A stretch of DNA of 64,000 nucleotides. Source: Ctena decussata. Its lineage: Eukaryota > Mollusca > Bivalvia > Lucinida > Lucinidae. The notes below the pieces were generated by a model, which was not told the origin of the DNA, did not search any database, and saw only the letters and a list, made by a program, of their open reading frames with translations. The translations under genes and the position numbers were made by a program. The stretch's first letter is position 1. Each line of letters opens with the position of its first letter. The stretch is taken from contig OZ022502.1 of NCBI GenBank assembly GCA_963989385.1, positions 7,470,501 to 7,534,500 on the forward strand. Direction: 5' to 3'. This document shows, one piece after another, positions 46,301-56,209 of the stretch.

Positions 46301-47096
46301 GTGAAATGGAAGAGATGCTTCCTATGGAAGTATTTCAATTTACCTTTAGATGAGCCTGTATATGCATACTGTCTGATCAGAGCCTCCACTGTTTATGTAC
46401 ACAGTCTTTGAAATTTGTAGAATCTGCATCAGATTTGGCAGGCATACATTTGCAAAATGTGAGCATTCAGTCTGGGTAGTATACATTCATGCAGTCTGAA
46501 CCTGACTTGCAGAATCGTTAGGATTCATACATAATGTACTTGACAGTTTTAAAATTGCATGATTTTAGCTAACTTTATTATTTCAGATTCACCTAATGCT
46601 AATAATTTTGATACATAAATGCTGAAATGGATTGTGCATGTGTAAAATATGATTTACAGTTGATTTGCATATGTATGTATGTTATTTGTTTTAACAGGTG
46701 AATGAGCTGCCATATCCATTTGTCAGTGTAGAGCAGTTTGAAAAAAGTATCCGAGCACCGCTGGGGAAAACCTGGAATCCAGAAATAGCTCACCGAGAAC
46801 TAGTAAAACCAAAAGTCGTCACGAAACTGGGCAAAATTATTACGCCAATAGACAAGTCTGAAGTGTATAGAAAGACGAAGAAAACAGGTTCTAAGTCAGA
46901 CATGAAATTTCATGAGTCACAGAAGAAAGAGGACAAGAAAAAAGATTTGAAGAAAACAGGCTCTAAGTCAGACCCCAAATTTCATGAGTCACAGAAGAAA
47001 AATGACAAGAAAAAAGATTTTAAGAAAACAGGCTCTAAGTCAGACACAAAATTTCATAAGTCACAGAAGAAAAATGACAAGAAAAAAAACATTTAA
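37373..47096 (+). CDS. UTP14A: UTP14 homologue (U3 snoRNA-associated protein 14), C-terminal seven exons
   Basis: Exons: 37373-37467, 38528-38651, 41417-41494, 42605-43529, 44858-45080, 45726-45825, 46698-47096 (stop TAA). All junctions are AG/GT with matching phases (2, 0, 0, 1, 0, 0). UTP14 is a nucleolar SSU-processome protein needed for 18S rRNA maturation, and in yeast it activates the helicase Dhr1. Diagnostic segments in order: LLSYQEAKARWRNKIKSK; ERMSLKHRGGSKYARK and MIYAKYDDRAREQ; NPWMKK and NPWMAK; a Lys/Glu-rich disordered region; RMTIAQAFADDDVIEEF; LPGWGEWGGAGI; PPAPPRRDSHLGNVIINE; LPYPFVSVEQFEKSIRAPLG; KPKVVTKLGKII. The tail has three copies of KKTGSKSD--FH-SQKK, which I do not recall from vertebrate UTP14. 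The N-terminal part (about 220 residues in human) is not visible upstream and should lie in 5' exons I could not find. Exon 4 (925 nt) is large. Confidence is high for identity and exons, moderate for whole-gene extent. Confidence 0.93.
37536..37975. mobile_element. hAT-like MITE in UTP14 intron
   Basis: Ends CAGGGCTGCCAC and GTGGCAACCCT are imperfect inverted repeats. The body has GTCAGGGAAAA motifs like the element at 24613-25058. A TGTTTGCTTCCCTGG-family foldback (about 37735-37830) lies inside it. Confidence 0.55.
38714..39728. mobile_element. Non-autonomous DNA transposon in UTP14 intron
   Basis: About 1.0 kb with long imperfect terminal inverted repeats. The left end reads TATAGTCGTTTCCGTAAATA then GTTCGTGAGTATCGCGGT. 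The right end, complemented, reads TATACTGTTTACAAAAAGTA then GTTCGCAAGTATCGCGGT. Possible TA target duplication. No open frame of transposase size. Confidence 0.65.
39755..39983. repeat. MITE with TTAACCC ends
   Basis: TTAACCCTTTTTTGACC at the left pairs with GGTCCAAAATGGGTTAA at the right. An internal hairpin CAGATGCCACATTCTGTGGC / ATCTG is present. About 229 bp. Confidence 0.75.
40344..40661. repeat. MITE with TTAACTCTTTC ends
   Basis: TTAACTCTTTC at the left and GAAAGAGTTAA at the right are perfect complements, with inner GGTGCCA / TTGGCGCC pairing. About 318 bp. A relative with TAACTCTTTAAGCACCA and TGGTGCATAAAGTGTTA ends is at 52070-52318. Confidence 0.75.
41553..42165. mobile_element. 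Foldback element of TTTCGTCTAAA units, with 8-bp target duplication
   Basis: Left arm of repeated ACATTTCGTCTAAATG units and right arm of the complementary TTTAGACGAAATG units around a unique centre. Ends GGGTGCACAACATTTCGTC and, complemented, TGGATCCATGACATTTCGTC are imperfect inverted repeats. The flanks carry the 8-bp direct repeat TGAAAAGC (41545-41552 and 42166-42173), so this is a transposed unit. A second copy is at 58276-58820. Confidence 0.85.
43562..44857. other. UTP14 intron with dispersed repeat fragments
   Basis: Intron between exons 43529 and 44858. It holds a fragment beginning GTCTCGCCTGCAGTGTCG, a TTTGCCTC/foldback fragment (44080-44230), and a full GAGCC-family MITE (44555-44794). 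No additional exon is seen. Confidence 0.6.
44555..44794. repeat. Palindromic MITE-like element (GAGCC...GGCTC family)
   Basis: Left end ATGAGCCGCGACACGACAAA and right end TTTGTCGTGTTTCGGCTCAT. The central GGAGCTAGC and GGGCGGATGCCCAGACTGAT interior are typical of the family. Confidence 0.8.
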
Positions 47097-47359
47097 AGGC
47101 AACATGTTAAAGAAAGCAAAGAAAACTGTAGGGGTTAACTAAAAGTACCGTAAAATTCTAAATACTGGGACAGATAGGTCTGGGCAAACAGTGCAGACCC
47201 AGATCAGACTGATCGGGGTCTACACTATTTGCCATTCCTTCTACATTTTTTAGACGCACAACTGCATTGAAAACACAAACTTTTAAACTTTTAAGACAAT
47301 TACTGAAAATAATTCAGGTGTCCCAATTTATAGAATCTTTATGGTAGATGGTTCAGAGA

Positions 47360-47378
47360 AATAAATCAGAGAAATAAA
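47360..47378 (+). promoter_or_regulatory. Putative polyadenylation signals of UTP14
   Basis: Two AATAAA hexamers (47360-47365 and 47373-47378) about 265-280 nt after the UTP14 stop codon, in a duplicated AGAGAAATAAATC. Confidence 0.5.
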
Positions 47379-48142
47379 TCAGCCACTGCCAAAAAACTTC
47401 TAATAAACAGTATTAAGGTGAATGGGTATACTTTCCAAGGAAGCAAACATAATTTTTTGCCTCCCTTCTTCAAAATGGAGTCAGCTTTTAAAGGATAGAA
47501 TTTGCTCCCTGGGAGCAAATTCTTTCTTTTAAGGGTAGACTCCATTTTAAAATGCTACGTCATCCAGAGAAGCGTACAGCAAGTTCACACAACATTATTT
47601 TTGGAAAAGAGTCTGGGGGCTTTTATTAGAGCAGGGATGTTTTATTACAATATGATATATCGTTTGACCTACAATTGTACACTTTCATAGGAAGCAACCT
47701 GCCATTTTTACTTTTTTACATTTCTTTACACTGGTCAGCTCTTAAATAGTAAGCTAATTCTAGCAAATTCTTACTTGTCGGAGAGTTTCTTTACCCAAGG
47801 AAGCAAACAGGAAGTTGCTAAAGTTGTTCCCCTTTGTAAATATGGCAGAAAAATGTGGAGGTGTACCCATACACCTATATGTATACGGACATATTTCACA
47901 GTGAAATCACTCAAATCTGGAAGTACAGTCAGCTCTTGATATCTCAAACACTGATACCTCAAAATACCATCTTATATCAAAGATTCTAACACAGTGCGCC
48001 TATATAAGCAATTGAAAGTTTTCCTGTTTTATTCTGCAACAATTCACTGTCTCGGAGCGCATGAGTCTAATTGCTGACTTTAGTTGCATAACTGACGTAA
48101 TTTTTGACGTTTTGAGATGATAGACGGTGTAACGTCTCTTTT
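47379..48142. repeat. Intergenic repeat fragments
   Basis: Two TGTTTGCTTCCCTGG-type foldback fragments (about 47410-47575 and 47690-47870) and a GATATCTCAA fragment (47925-47980). No gene is seen. Confidence 0.6.
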
Positions 48143-50745
48143 TAGCTCACCTGAGCACGAACGAAGTGCTCAGGATGAGCTTTTGGTATACCCTGATGTC
48201 CGTCGTACTGTTGCTTGTGTACACTCTAGCGGGCACAGTTTTGATCCAATCTTTATGAAACTTTGTCAGAATGTTAGTCTTTATAAAATCTAGACCAAGA
48301 TCGAAACTGGGTCATGTCGGGTCAAAAACTAGGTCACTAGGTCAAATCGTAGAAAAACCTTGTGTACGCTCTAGAGGGCACAGTTTTCATCCAAAGTTCA
48401 TGAAACTTTGTCAGAATGTTTATCCTCATAATATCTAGGACAAGATCGAAACTGGGTCACGTCAGGTCTAAAACTAGGTCACTAGGTCAAATCATAGAAA
48501 ATCCTTGTGTATGTTCTAGAGGACATAGTTTTGGTCCAATCTTTATGAAACTTTGTCAGAATGTTTATCTCTGTAAACCTAAGGCCAACTTTGAAACTGG
48601 GTCATGTCGGGTAAAAAACTAGGTCACTAGGTCAAATCATAGAAAAACCTTGTGTACACTGTAGAAGGCACAGTTTTGATCCAAAGTTCATGAAACTTTG
48701 TCAGTATGTTTGTCCTTATAATATCTAGAATAAATTTGAAACTGGGTCATGTTGGGTCAAAAACTAGGTCACTAGGTCAAATCATAGAAAAACCTTATGT
48801 ACACTGTAAATGACACAGTTTTGATCCAATCTATATGAAACATTGTCAGAATGTTTATCTCCATAAACTCTAGGCTAAGTTCAAAACTGGGTCATGTTGG
48901 GTCAAAAACTAGGTCACTAGGTCAAATCTTAGAAAAACCTTGTGTACGCTCTAGAAGGCACAGTTTTGATCCAAAATTCATGAACTTTGTCAGAATGTTT
49001 ATGCTCATAATATGTAGGACAAATTTGAAACTGGGTCATGTCGGGTCAAAAACTAGGTCACTAGGTCAAATCATAGAGAAACCTTGTGAACGCTGTAGAG
49101 GACACAGTTTTGACCCAATCTTTATGAAACTTTGTCAGAATGTTTATCTCCATAAACTCTAGGCCGAGTTTGAAACTGGGTCATGTCGGGTCAGAAACTA
49201 GGTCACTAGGTCAAATCTTTGCCTTGTGTACCCTCTAGAAGGCACAGTTTTGATCCAAAGTTCATGAATCTGTATCAGAATGTTCATCCTCATAATATGT
49301 AGGACAAGTTTGAAACTGGGTCATGGCATGTTGAAAACTAGGTCACTAGGTCAAATCTTAGAAAAACCTTGCGTACGCACTTGAAGGCATAGTTTTGATC
49401 CAATCTTCATGAAACTATATCAAAATGTTTATTGTTCATATATCTAAGCCCTTTATCAAACTGAGTCACGTCGGGTCTAAAACTAGGTCACTAGGTCAAA
49501 TCTTAGAAAAAAAACTTTGTGTACACCCTAGAGGGCACAGTTTTGATCCAATCTTCATGAAACTCTGAAACTGGGTGGTGTCGGGTAAAAAACTAGGTCA
49601 CTAGGTCAAATATAAGAACAACTTTGTATACGCTTTAGAGGGCACAGTTTTGATCCAATCTCAATGAAACTTTGTCAGAATGTTTATTCTTACAATATCC
49701 AGGCCAAACTGGGTCATGTCGGGTCAAAAACTAGGTCAAATATTAGGAAAACCGTGTGTATGCTCTAGAGGTCACAGTTTTGATCCAAACCTAATGAAAT
49801 TTTGTCAGAATATTTATCCTCACATATCTAGGCCAAGTTTGAAACTGGGTCATGTCGGGTCAAAAACTAGGTCAGATCTTAGAAAAACCTTGTGTACCTC
49901 TAGAGGACACAGTTTTGATCCAATCTTTTTGAAACTTTGTCAGAATATTTATCATCACAATATTTAGGCCAAGTTTGAAAGTAGATCATGTCGGGTCAAA
50001 AACTAAGTCACTAGGTCAGATATAAGAACGACCTTGTGTACACTCTAGAGGGCACAGTTTTGATCCAATCTTCATGAACCTTTGTCAGAATGTTTATCCT
50101 CACAATATCCAGGCCAAGTTTGAAACTGGGTCATGTCAGGTCAAAAACTAGGTCACTAGGTCAGATCTTAGAAAAACTTTGTGCACACCGTAGAGGGCAC
50201 AGTTTTGATCCAATCTTCATGAAACTTTGTCAGAATGTTTATCTCCATAAAATCTAGGTCAAGTTTGAAACTGGGTCATGTTGGGTCAAAAGCTAGGTCA
50301 CTAGGTCGAATCTAAATTAAGTTAACTCCTTGGAATACATTAGTTTCACCACAGTGAGATAATGATGCTACCATTTTATCATCTGCGTTTGCCTAATTTA
50401 GTCTAGTTCAAATCCATCAAAGGAACTCAACATGAACGGGAACTTTTCAGAGAAGCGACTCTGCCATTTTCAGCTCACCTGAGCCTTATAGTATTTGTGT
50501 TAGCTGCCTCTGTCATCCATCCATAAACATTTTCAAACATCTCTGAAACCACTGGGCAGACTAAACTCAAATTTCATATGGAGCCTGCACATGGGTCAAA
50601 GGATTGAAAGTTCTTCAAATGATCTTTGTCACATGACCAAGGTGGCCGCCATTCCCATGTATGGTAAAAACTCTTATAAATCTTCACCAGAGCCAGTGGA
50701 CTGATTAATGCTCAGGTGAGCGATTCAGGGCCACCATGGCCCTCT
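48143..50745 (+). repeat. Tandem repeat with DR2 (AGGTCA-CT-AGGTCA) motifs
   Basis: Begins TTTTTAGCTCACCTGAGCAC with hairpin GAGCACGAACGAAGTGCTC and ends ATGCTCAGGTGAGCGATTCA then GGGCCACCATGGCCCTC. Between them lie about 15 diverged units of roughly 140 bp reading CACAGTTTTGATCCAATCTT, TGAAACTTTGTCAGAATGTT, GAAACTGGGTCATGTCGGGT, AAAAACTAGGTCACTAGGTC. Most units have a perfect AGGTCACTAGGTCA. Near 50465-50745 a shorter related repeat (TCAGCTCACCTGAGCC) is fused at the end. Confidence 0.85.
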
Positions 50746-51054
50746 TGTTCTTTCTTAATTTGCCATAAAAACGTACATTTATCTTAGATACAGTTTAGAA
50801 TATTGGCGGGATTATGAATGCACTGGCAGGAAGGTTATCTATCTTTCCATACTGCAGGTTGGGAGAGTATGAATGAAAAGACAACTTTTTCAGCTTTTTA
50901 GAGCGTTACAATCGAAATAGTTCAGCTCTAGCACTCATGATATGATCTACATTACAACTGACCTCCAAACAGTGAATTATTACTCAACAATTCACTGCTA
51001 GAGCTGATCTATTTCTTAAATATAGTTAGGAAACATCTCCTGTTTTCATTTATG

Positions 51055-51180
51055 TTTCAACTGGTAATATCTCAAACTTTTTGTGTCTCAAAGTAAATTT
51101 TCTGGGACCAGAAAATTTACATTGAGATATCAGTAATTTGAGGTGAACTTCGACTTTGAGGTGTTGAGAGTTGACTGTAT
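51055..51180. repeat. Foldback repeat around GTAAATTTTCTGGGACCAGA
   Basis: Hairpin GTAAATTTTCTGG / CCAGAAAATTTAC with flanking ATATCTCAAA and GAGAGTTGACTGTA. Same family as 32270-32480. Confidence 0.7.
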
Positions 51181-51254
51181 CATCTTCCTTCTCACATGTA
51201 CTAACAGAGAAGCTGGCAGTCACCGCTGACAACAGTTGCTATGGTGACTGAATA

Positions 51255-51500
51255 TGAAAATGACATGACATGAGAAAACCAACCAAGTGGGATCTGCACC
51301 CAGTGAAGAATCAGATCAGCCTGGGCATCCACCCAGTCTGATCAGAGCCTTTTCTGTGGGCTTAAAGGGTAGCAAAGGGTCTAAGTTACCTCCATTGCAA
51401 CAGCGTAGACTCTGATCAGACTAGGTGCATACCTAGGCTGATCTGAGACTTTGTTAGGCACACATGCCCCTTTGCTGGTTTTGTCCTGTCATGGCTCAAA
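51255..51500. repeat. Palindromic MITE-like element (GAGCC...GGCTC family)
   Basis: Left end decayed (ACATGAGAAAACCAACC), right end GGTTTTGTCCTGTCATGGCTC. The interior GATCAGCCTGGGCATCC is present. Confidence 0.7.
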
Positions 51501-52069
51501 TGGCAGTCAAATAACAGATTTGTCCAGGTTCAAAGCTAGAAGAGGCCATTTCAGATTTTTAGGGATGAAATGGTTATGGTGACCTATGTTTTAGCATGTT
51601 ATGGTTACATCTACGTTTTAGCACCACTTTTATGAAGGGAGACAACTTTAATGACCTCATGACTCATTACGCACCGTCTCATGATTGGAGCTATTTTCAC
51701 TACTATTTTCACCGCTGTTTTCTATTACATAATGGACATGATCACTGGAATAAAATTTAAGCATAACTTTTGTTATTCTTTTGTTTGTAATTTCCTCCAG
51801 ACAAGCGCTCTGCTCTTCTTTGGAAATCTTACTGGTAGTACGGGCTTTCGATGATGTGGTCACAGTCTGTGCAGTTCACTTCTCAATTCAACGTTTCGAG
51901 CTACACCCAAAATGTCGCTTAAAAGTCACCAGATAGTGTATAAATGGCAAATACAACGATAACTTAGGGTGTGAGATAGTACCACAAACAAAATTACACA
52001 TGTTGAATGTCCTACAAGGAGTCGGTGAATTTACCTTACAGTTAATTGAGGGATGCATACTTATTTAAC

Positions 52070-52318
52070 TCTTTAAGCACCAAAAAGCAGACAACAAAAT
52101 TTATGTCTGCAAAAATTAAATAAATGCCTTATCCAAGACATTTTATATTGAGAATTCAAAGACTAGATGACAAACAGTGTAGATCTACATGAGCATAATT
52201 TGCAAACAGCGTAGATTCTGATGAGGCAGCTCATAATGAGCTCATTATGAGCCGCCTCATCAGGATCTACACTGTTTGCAAATTATGCTGTTTTTGTCAC
52301 TGGTGCATAAAGTGTTAA
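52070..52318. repeat. MITE with an internal AGGCGGCTCAT palindrome
   Basis: Ends TAACTCTTTAAGCACCA and TGGTGCATAAAGTGTTA. The interior has an inverted pair around GCAGCTCATAATGAGCTCAT then TATGAGCCGCC, with outer GCAAACAGCGTAGATTCTG facing AGGATCTACACTGTTTGC. Confidence 0.75.
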
Positions 52319-52519
52319 AATAGGCATAGTTTCGGAAAAGTGAATTGTCCCGTGAAATGACAGAAACCTCGTGCCTCTCTGTCTATGACATTGTCCTCAC
52401 ATCCCTTCTGTCTGCCTTGCCTTTTTGATCCAGTGAGGTGCATGGGTACATCTTCATGTTCATGGTTTTTCACCATTTTTACAAGGGGCAACAACTGTTT
52501 AAAGTTAGCAGCATGACTA

Positions 52520-52712
52520 GAAACACTACCAAACATTGTTTCATTTATATGTCAGTTGTTTGAAATTAAAAAAAATGGGCAAACAGTGAAAATCCTGATG
52601 AGACGGCTCATTATGAGCCGTCTCATCTGGATTCACACTGTTTGCAATGGTATTTCCGAATTTACCCGCTGTCCGAAGTTACTCGACTCAACCCTATTTG
52701 AGTGACCATGCA
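52520..52712. repeat. About 200-bp MITE with GAGACGGCTCATTATGAGCC palindrome
   Basis: Contains GAGACGGCTCAT / ATGAGCCGTCTC and the flanks AAACAGTG / CACTGTTTGC. The same element, in opposite orientation, abuts the LINE at 58032-58232 (shared TTTCAAACAACTGACATATA-like and GGACAGCGGGTAAATT-like segments). Confidence 0.7.
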
Positions 52713-52739
52713 TACCATCAAAGTAGGTATCAATGTTTG

Positions 52740-52850
52740 ACAGATCATCTAAATATCTAGACACAGAATTAAAAGCTTCAATGATTTCAGCTTCCTTACC
52801 CACAAAAAGAGATATCATGAAGTCTCTCATAAAAAAATAAAACAAATCTG
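52740..52850 (-). pseudogene. Reverse transcriptase fragment with RYLDD motif
   Basis: Minus-strand peptide MRDFMISLFVGK followed by EIIEAFNSVSRYLDDLSNID and YFDGMHGHS. This matches the motif C region of a group of invertebrate reverse transcriptases I recall as carrying RYLDDILNIDN. It is only about 40 codons, cut off by the 52520-52712 MITE. A fossil. Confidence 0.55.
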
Positions 52851-52984
52851 AAACAAGGGAGCACAGTATGCCTATCAGAATACCTACTATTTGTCTGTAT
52901 GTCTTAGTGCCGAATCTAATGTAAATATTGTCCAGAAGAAATGTTCTATTCTATTGTATTCTATTCCATAATCTTGTTAGGTAA

Positions 52985-53940
52985 TTTCCAAGGGCATCAC
53001 AGATAATTTCCCAACAATCCCTTTCCACTTTGTTCTATTTTGAGCTGCAATAGTTGTGCTGGTGGATTCCATTCCTGTTCACTCTTTAATAGTGTCTTCC
53101 CACTTCTTCTTCTGCATACTTCTTTTTCCTGTCAATGTTCCCAGTAGAATCCTCTTTGCTGAGCCAGAAGACCTTCTTTTTCTATCTATTCTATTCTATC
53201 CCATAACCTTACAAGGTCGTTGGGACACCACAGATGACTTTGAAACGACCCCTTTCCACCTTGTTGTCCTGTTTTCAGCTGCACTAGTTGAGCTGGCAAA
53301 GTCCATTCCTGTATACTCTTTAATACTGTTTTCCCACCTCTTCTTCTGTCTACCTCTTCTTCTTTTTCCTTTCATTGCGCCCTGTAGAATCGTCTTTGCT
53401 AAACCAGAAGACCTTGAGACATGGCCAAACCATCTTAGTTTCCGTTTCTTGACCAGGGTCAGGAGCTTGTCATATTCTCCATTGGCTGCTTGGATCTTTC
53501 TGCGAACCTCCTCATTGGTTATTTTGGTTACCTGACCTGACCCAGAGACGACCTTGAGATATGATCAAACCACTATGGTTTTCATTTCTTGACCTTGGTC
53601 AGGAGCTCATCATATTCTCTGATGGCTGCGCTGATCCTTCTGTGAACATCCTCATTAGTTATATGGCAATGCCCATGATTTACAGGTATATATACATAAA
53701 TACTGACATGACAAGGGAGCGCATCACTTTCACCTTTGATCCAAGAGATATATTATCTCTCCAAATTGCTTTGTTAGAGCTACAGTGGCTTGTTCAATCT
53801 TTGACAGAACCTCAGGTTTAGTGCCATTATCTGAGACAACTTCTCCAAGGTATCTGAAGCTTGTTACAGTTCCACACTTCTGTCCTTTTACCTTGATCTC
53901 CCTTTGGATACCTGTATTTAAGGTTGAAATAGAGATATCT
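52985..53940 (-). pseudogene. Decayed non-LTR retrotransposon 3' end (RT C-terminal region)
   Basis: On the minus strand, readable pieces run FRYLGEVVSDNGTKPEVLSK (53800-53880), then after frame breaks VTKITNEEVRRKIQAANGEY, LVKKRKLRWFGHVSRSSGLA, GKRRRGRQKKRWENSIKEY, TGMDFASS (about 53530-53280). A second, partial copy of the last part lies at 52985-53160. These are hallmarks of the C-terminal part of RTE/jockey-type LINE polymerases. Stops and frameshifts show it is dead. Confidence 0.8.
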
Positions 53941-54479
53941 CTATTTACTGCAGTTTTGGGAAATTGATGCCTCCCTCGCTAAATTTCACTTACACACTGT
54001 TCATGGCCTGGTATATATAATTTTTTTATTTGCCGTAAATGCATCCAATTTCTCAGTAATATTTAGTGAACCGATATTAGGATAGTATCCTATCCTTACA
54101 TTCTGCCATGTTTTTTTTTTTCAGTCATTCTAGGCAGATATATATTTTACATCCTGGGTTGCGAAATGGGGGGGGGGGGGGGGGAGGGTCGAGTTACTAT
54201 CCCGATCCAAAGGACGGCTCACTGTTGTCATCCCTGCAAATGACAAAATGACAAAGGAAAGCATGTTCGGATTCCAATTTGCTTTCTTGCCTATGCAAGG
54301 GATTGAACTCAGTTCCTCAAGCTTTTAGGCCATTGCACTCACCACTGAGCTATCCTGCTTTCTTTTGTGCTGAAGGATGCACTAGTTGACCTATCCACAG
54401 CCTGTACTAAAATGATCCTATACAGTCCTATTAAAAAAGCCAGGCCAACATCCTTCTGTAGGAAATTTTCTCCCTACCT

Positions 54480-54650
54480 CGGATTCAAGTAGGACAGGAC
54501 TGGTGTCACTGGGGAAGGATGGGCACTAAGTAATGGTTATCCTCTTAGAAAGTTTAAGCCTGCCCAGGAAAAGTGTGGTTATGTTCACTGGCCATCTTGC
54601 CATGACGGTGAAGACATAAAACACTTGTACAACCAACCAACCTGGCCCGA
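54480..54650 (+). mobile_element. SINE body with CCAACCAACC tail
   Basis: GGCACTAAGTAATGGTTATC, GTTTAAGCCTGCCCAGGAAA, AGTGTGGTTATGTTCACTGG and CATGACGGTGAAGACATAAA, then ACAACCAACCAACC. It shares its body with the SINE at 60403-60677. Upstream, 54290-54360 looks like a tRNA-type segment on the minus strand (GGATAGCTCAGTGGTGAGTG). A poly-G run lies at 54168-54184. Confidence 0.65.
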
Positions 54651-54834
54651 TAGCTAAATCAGATGCACATTTGACTGTAGATCAGGCAACCAAAGGTACT
54701 TAGACCACTTAATATGTAAGGAACTTAGTACCCTTGACTTGTGAGGATGATCAAAAACCTTGAGCAAGGGAGTATTGATTATTTGTCGAATATAAAAGTT
54801 GAAAATAATCAGATTAATAAATAGAGATACCTGA

Positions 54835-55305
54835 ATTTCAAATACAGATATCTCTATTTAAATTAGAGATATCTGTATTTTCTATGTATGCAGATATCTG
54901 TATTTGAAACACAAATATGTGCATTAGAAATACAGATATCTCTATCTGAATTGCAGATATCTTTATTTAAATGATAATTATAGATATCTGTATTTCTTAC
55001 AGAGATATCTGTATTTCAATTAGATATATCTGAATTTCAAATAAAGATATCTGAGTTTCTGAATAAATACTGATATATTTGATTTGAATAGAGATAACTG
55101 CATTTGAAATGCAGATATCTGTTATAAAATGCAGATATCTCTATTTCAAATTCAGATATCTCTATTTAATATCAAATATAGATATCTGCATTTCAAATAC
55201 AGATATTTGTATTTGAAATGCAGATATCTACCAGATATCTACATTTAAATGTAGATATCTGTATTAAATTGCAGATATCTGCATTTAAAGGTAGATATAT
55301 GTAAT
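54835..55305. repeat. AGATATCT minisatellite
   Basis: More than 25 copies of the palindromic octamer AGATATCT or close variants, separated by 6-20 bp of A/T-rich spacer (GTATTT, CTATTTAAAT and similar). Spacing is irregular and units occur in both orientations because the core is self-complementary. Confidence 0.9.
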
Positions 55306-56209
55306 GAATGTGTATAAACCCAAACGGGCCTCCTTAATATTCTGCCCCTTTGCTGAGTCTTCTATTAGGCATTCCGCAGACTTGTCCTTGATTGTCTGAG
55401 GATACATTATTAATGTTTGGCTTGACCTCTAATATTTCTTGGTTCAAATAGATGTGTGAATCAAAATATTATTTTCATCTTGAAGAAAACACACGCACAT
55501 TTTGGGTATAACTTTGAACTTAAGTTGGTTCATTTGCACTGGTTTGGGTTTATTGTTGGTTGTTTGGGTGCGTTTCAGTTAGTTGGATCAGTATCCAGCC
55601 GACAATACTTTGTAACGAACAATTTGATTTGTTGTCGCTATGTCACATGATGTCAACACACTTGGAATGTGGTGGATTTTAAAGCATGTGTGAGGTCTGT
55701 CAGATGTCAGTGGATTGTTCTATGTAGGGATAATTTTGTGATTATTTTGGTGAATATTTTTAATAATGCTTGATCTGTGTCTGCATTTATCACAGTCGTT
55801 GTCTTTGATAGGGTGTGGTTCTATTGCAAATGATGTGTAAATTTAGGTCATTTCATTAGCAAAAGAGAGCAGTCATGCATTTTGTCTGAACGTATACATA
55901 ACCCTTTAATTATTTGCGATTTTGATGCTTTCAGCAGCATTCAAATGCACTCCTCATATGTCTTTAAATTTTTGTCTGTATTGTTTGTGTTAGTAGATGA
56001 AATATCTTTAAGTTTAAATTGAAATGAAATCCTGCATAAATTGCCACAGTGAGTAGCCTTAGTAGGGAGCAAATTCAGTCTTTTAAGAGTAGACCCACAT
56101 TTCAATGAGCTATGTAATCTAGAGATGCAAACAGGAATTAATTCATGTTAATATGACATTATTTTCAGAAATGTATTCGTACAGGGTGTGTGCAAACATA
56201 TAAAGGCTC
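55306..56209. other. Intergenic, no feature recognised
   Basis: AT-rich sequence with one foldback fragment (about 56060-56135, GGGAGCAAATTCAGTCTTTT then AAGAGTAGACCC). I see no gene, splice structure or repeat that I can name in the rest. Confidence 0.5.

Noticed and set aside
53056..53535. 159-codon plus-strand frame
   Set aside because: Antisense of the decayed LINE 3' end, which reads sensibly on the minus strand (KKRKLRWFGHVSR).
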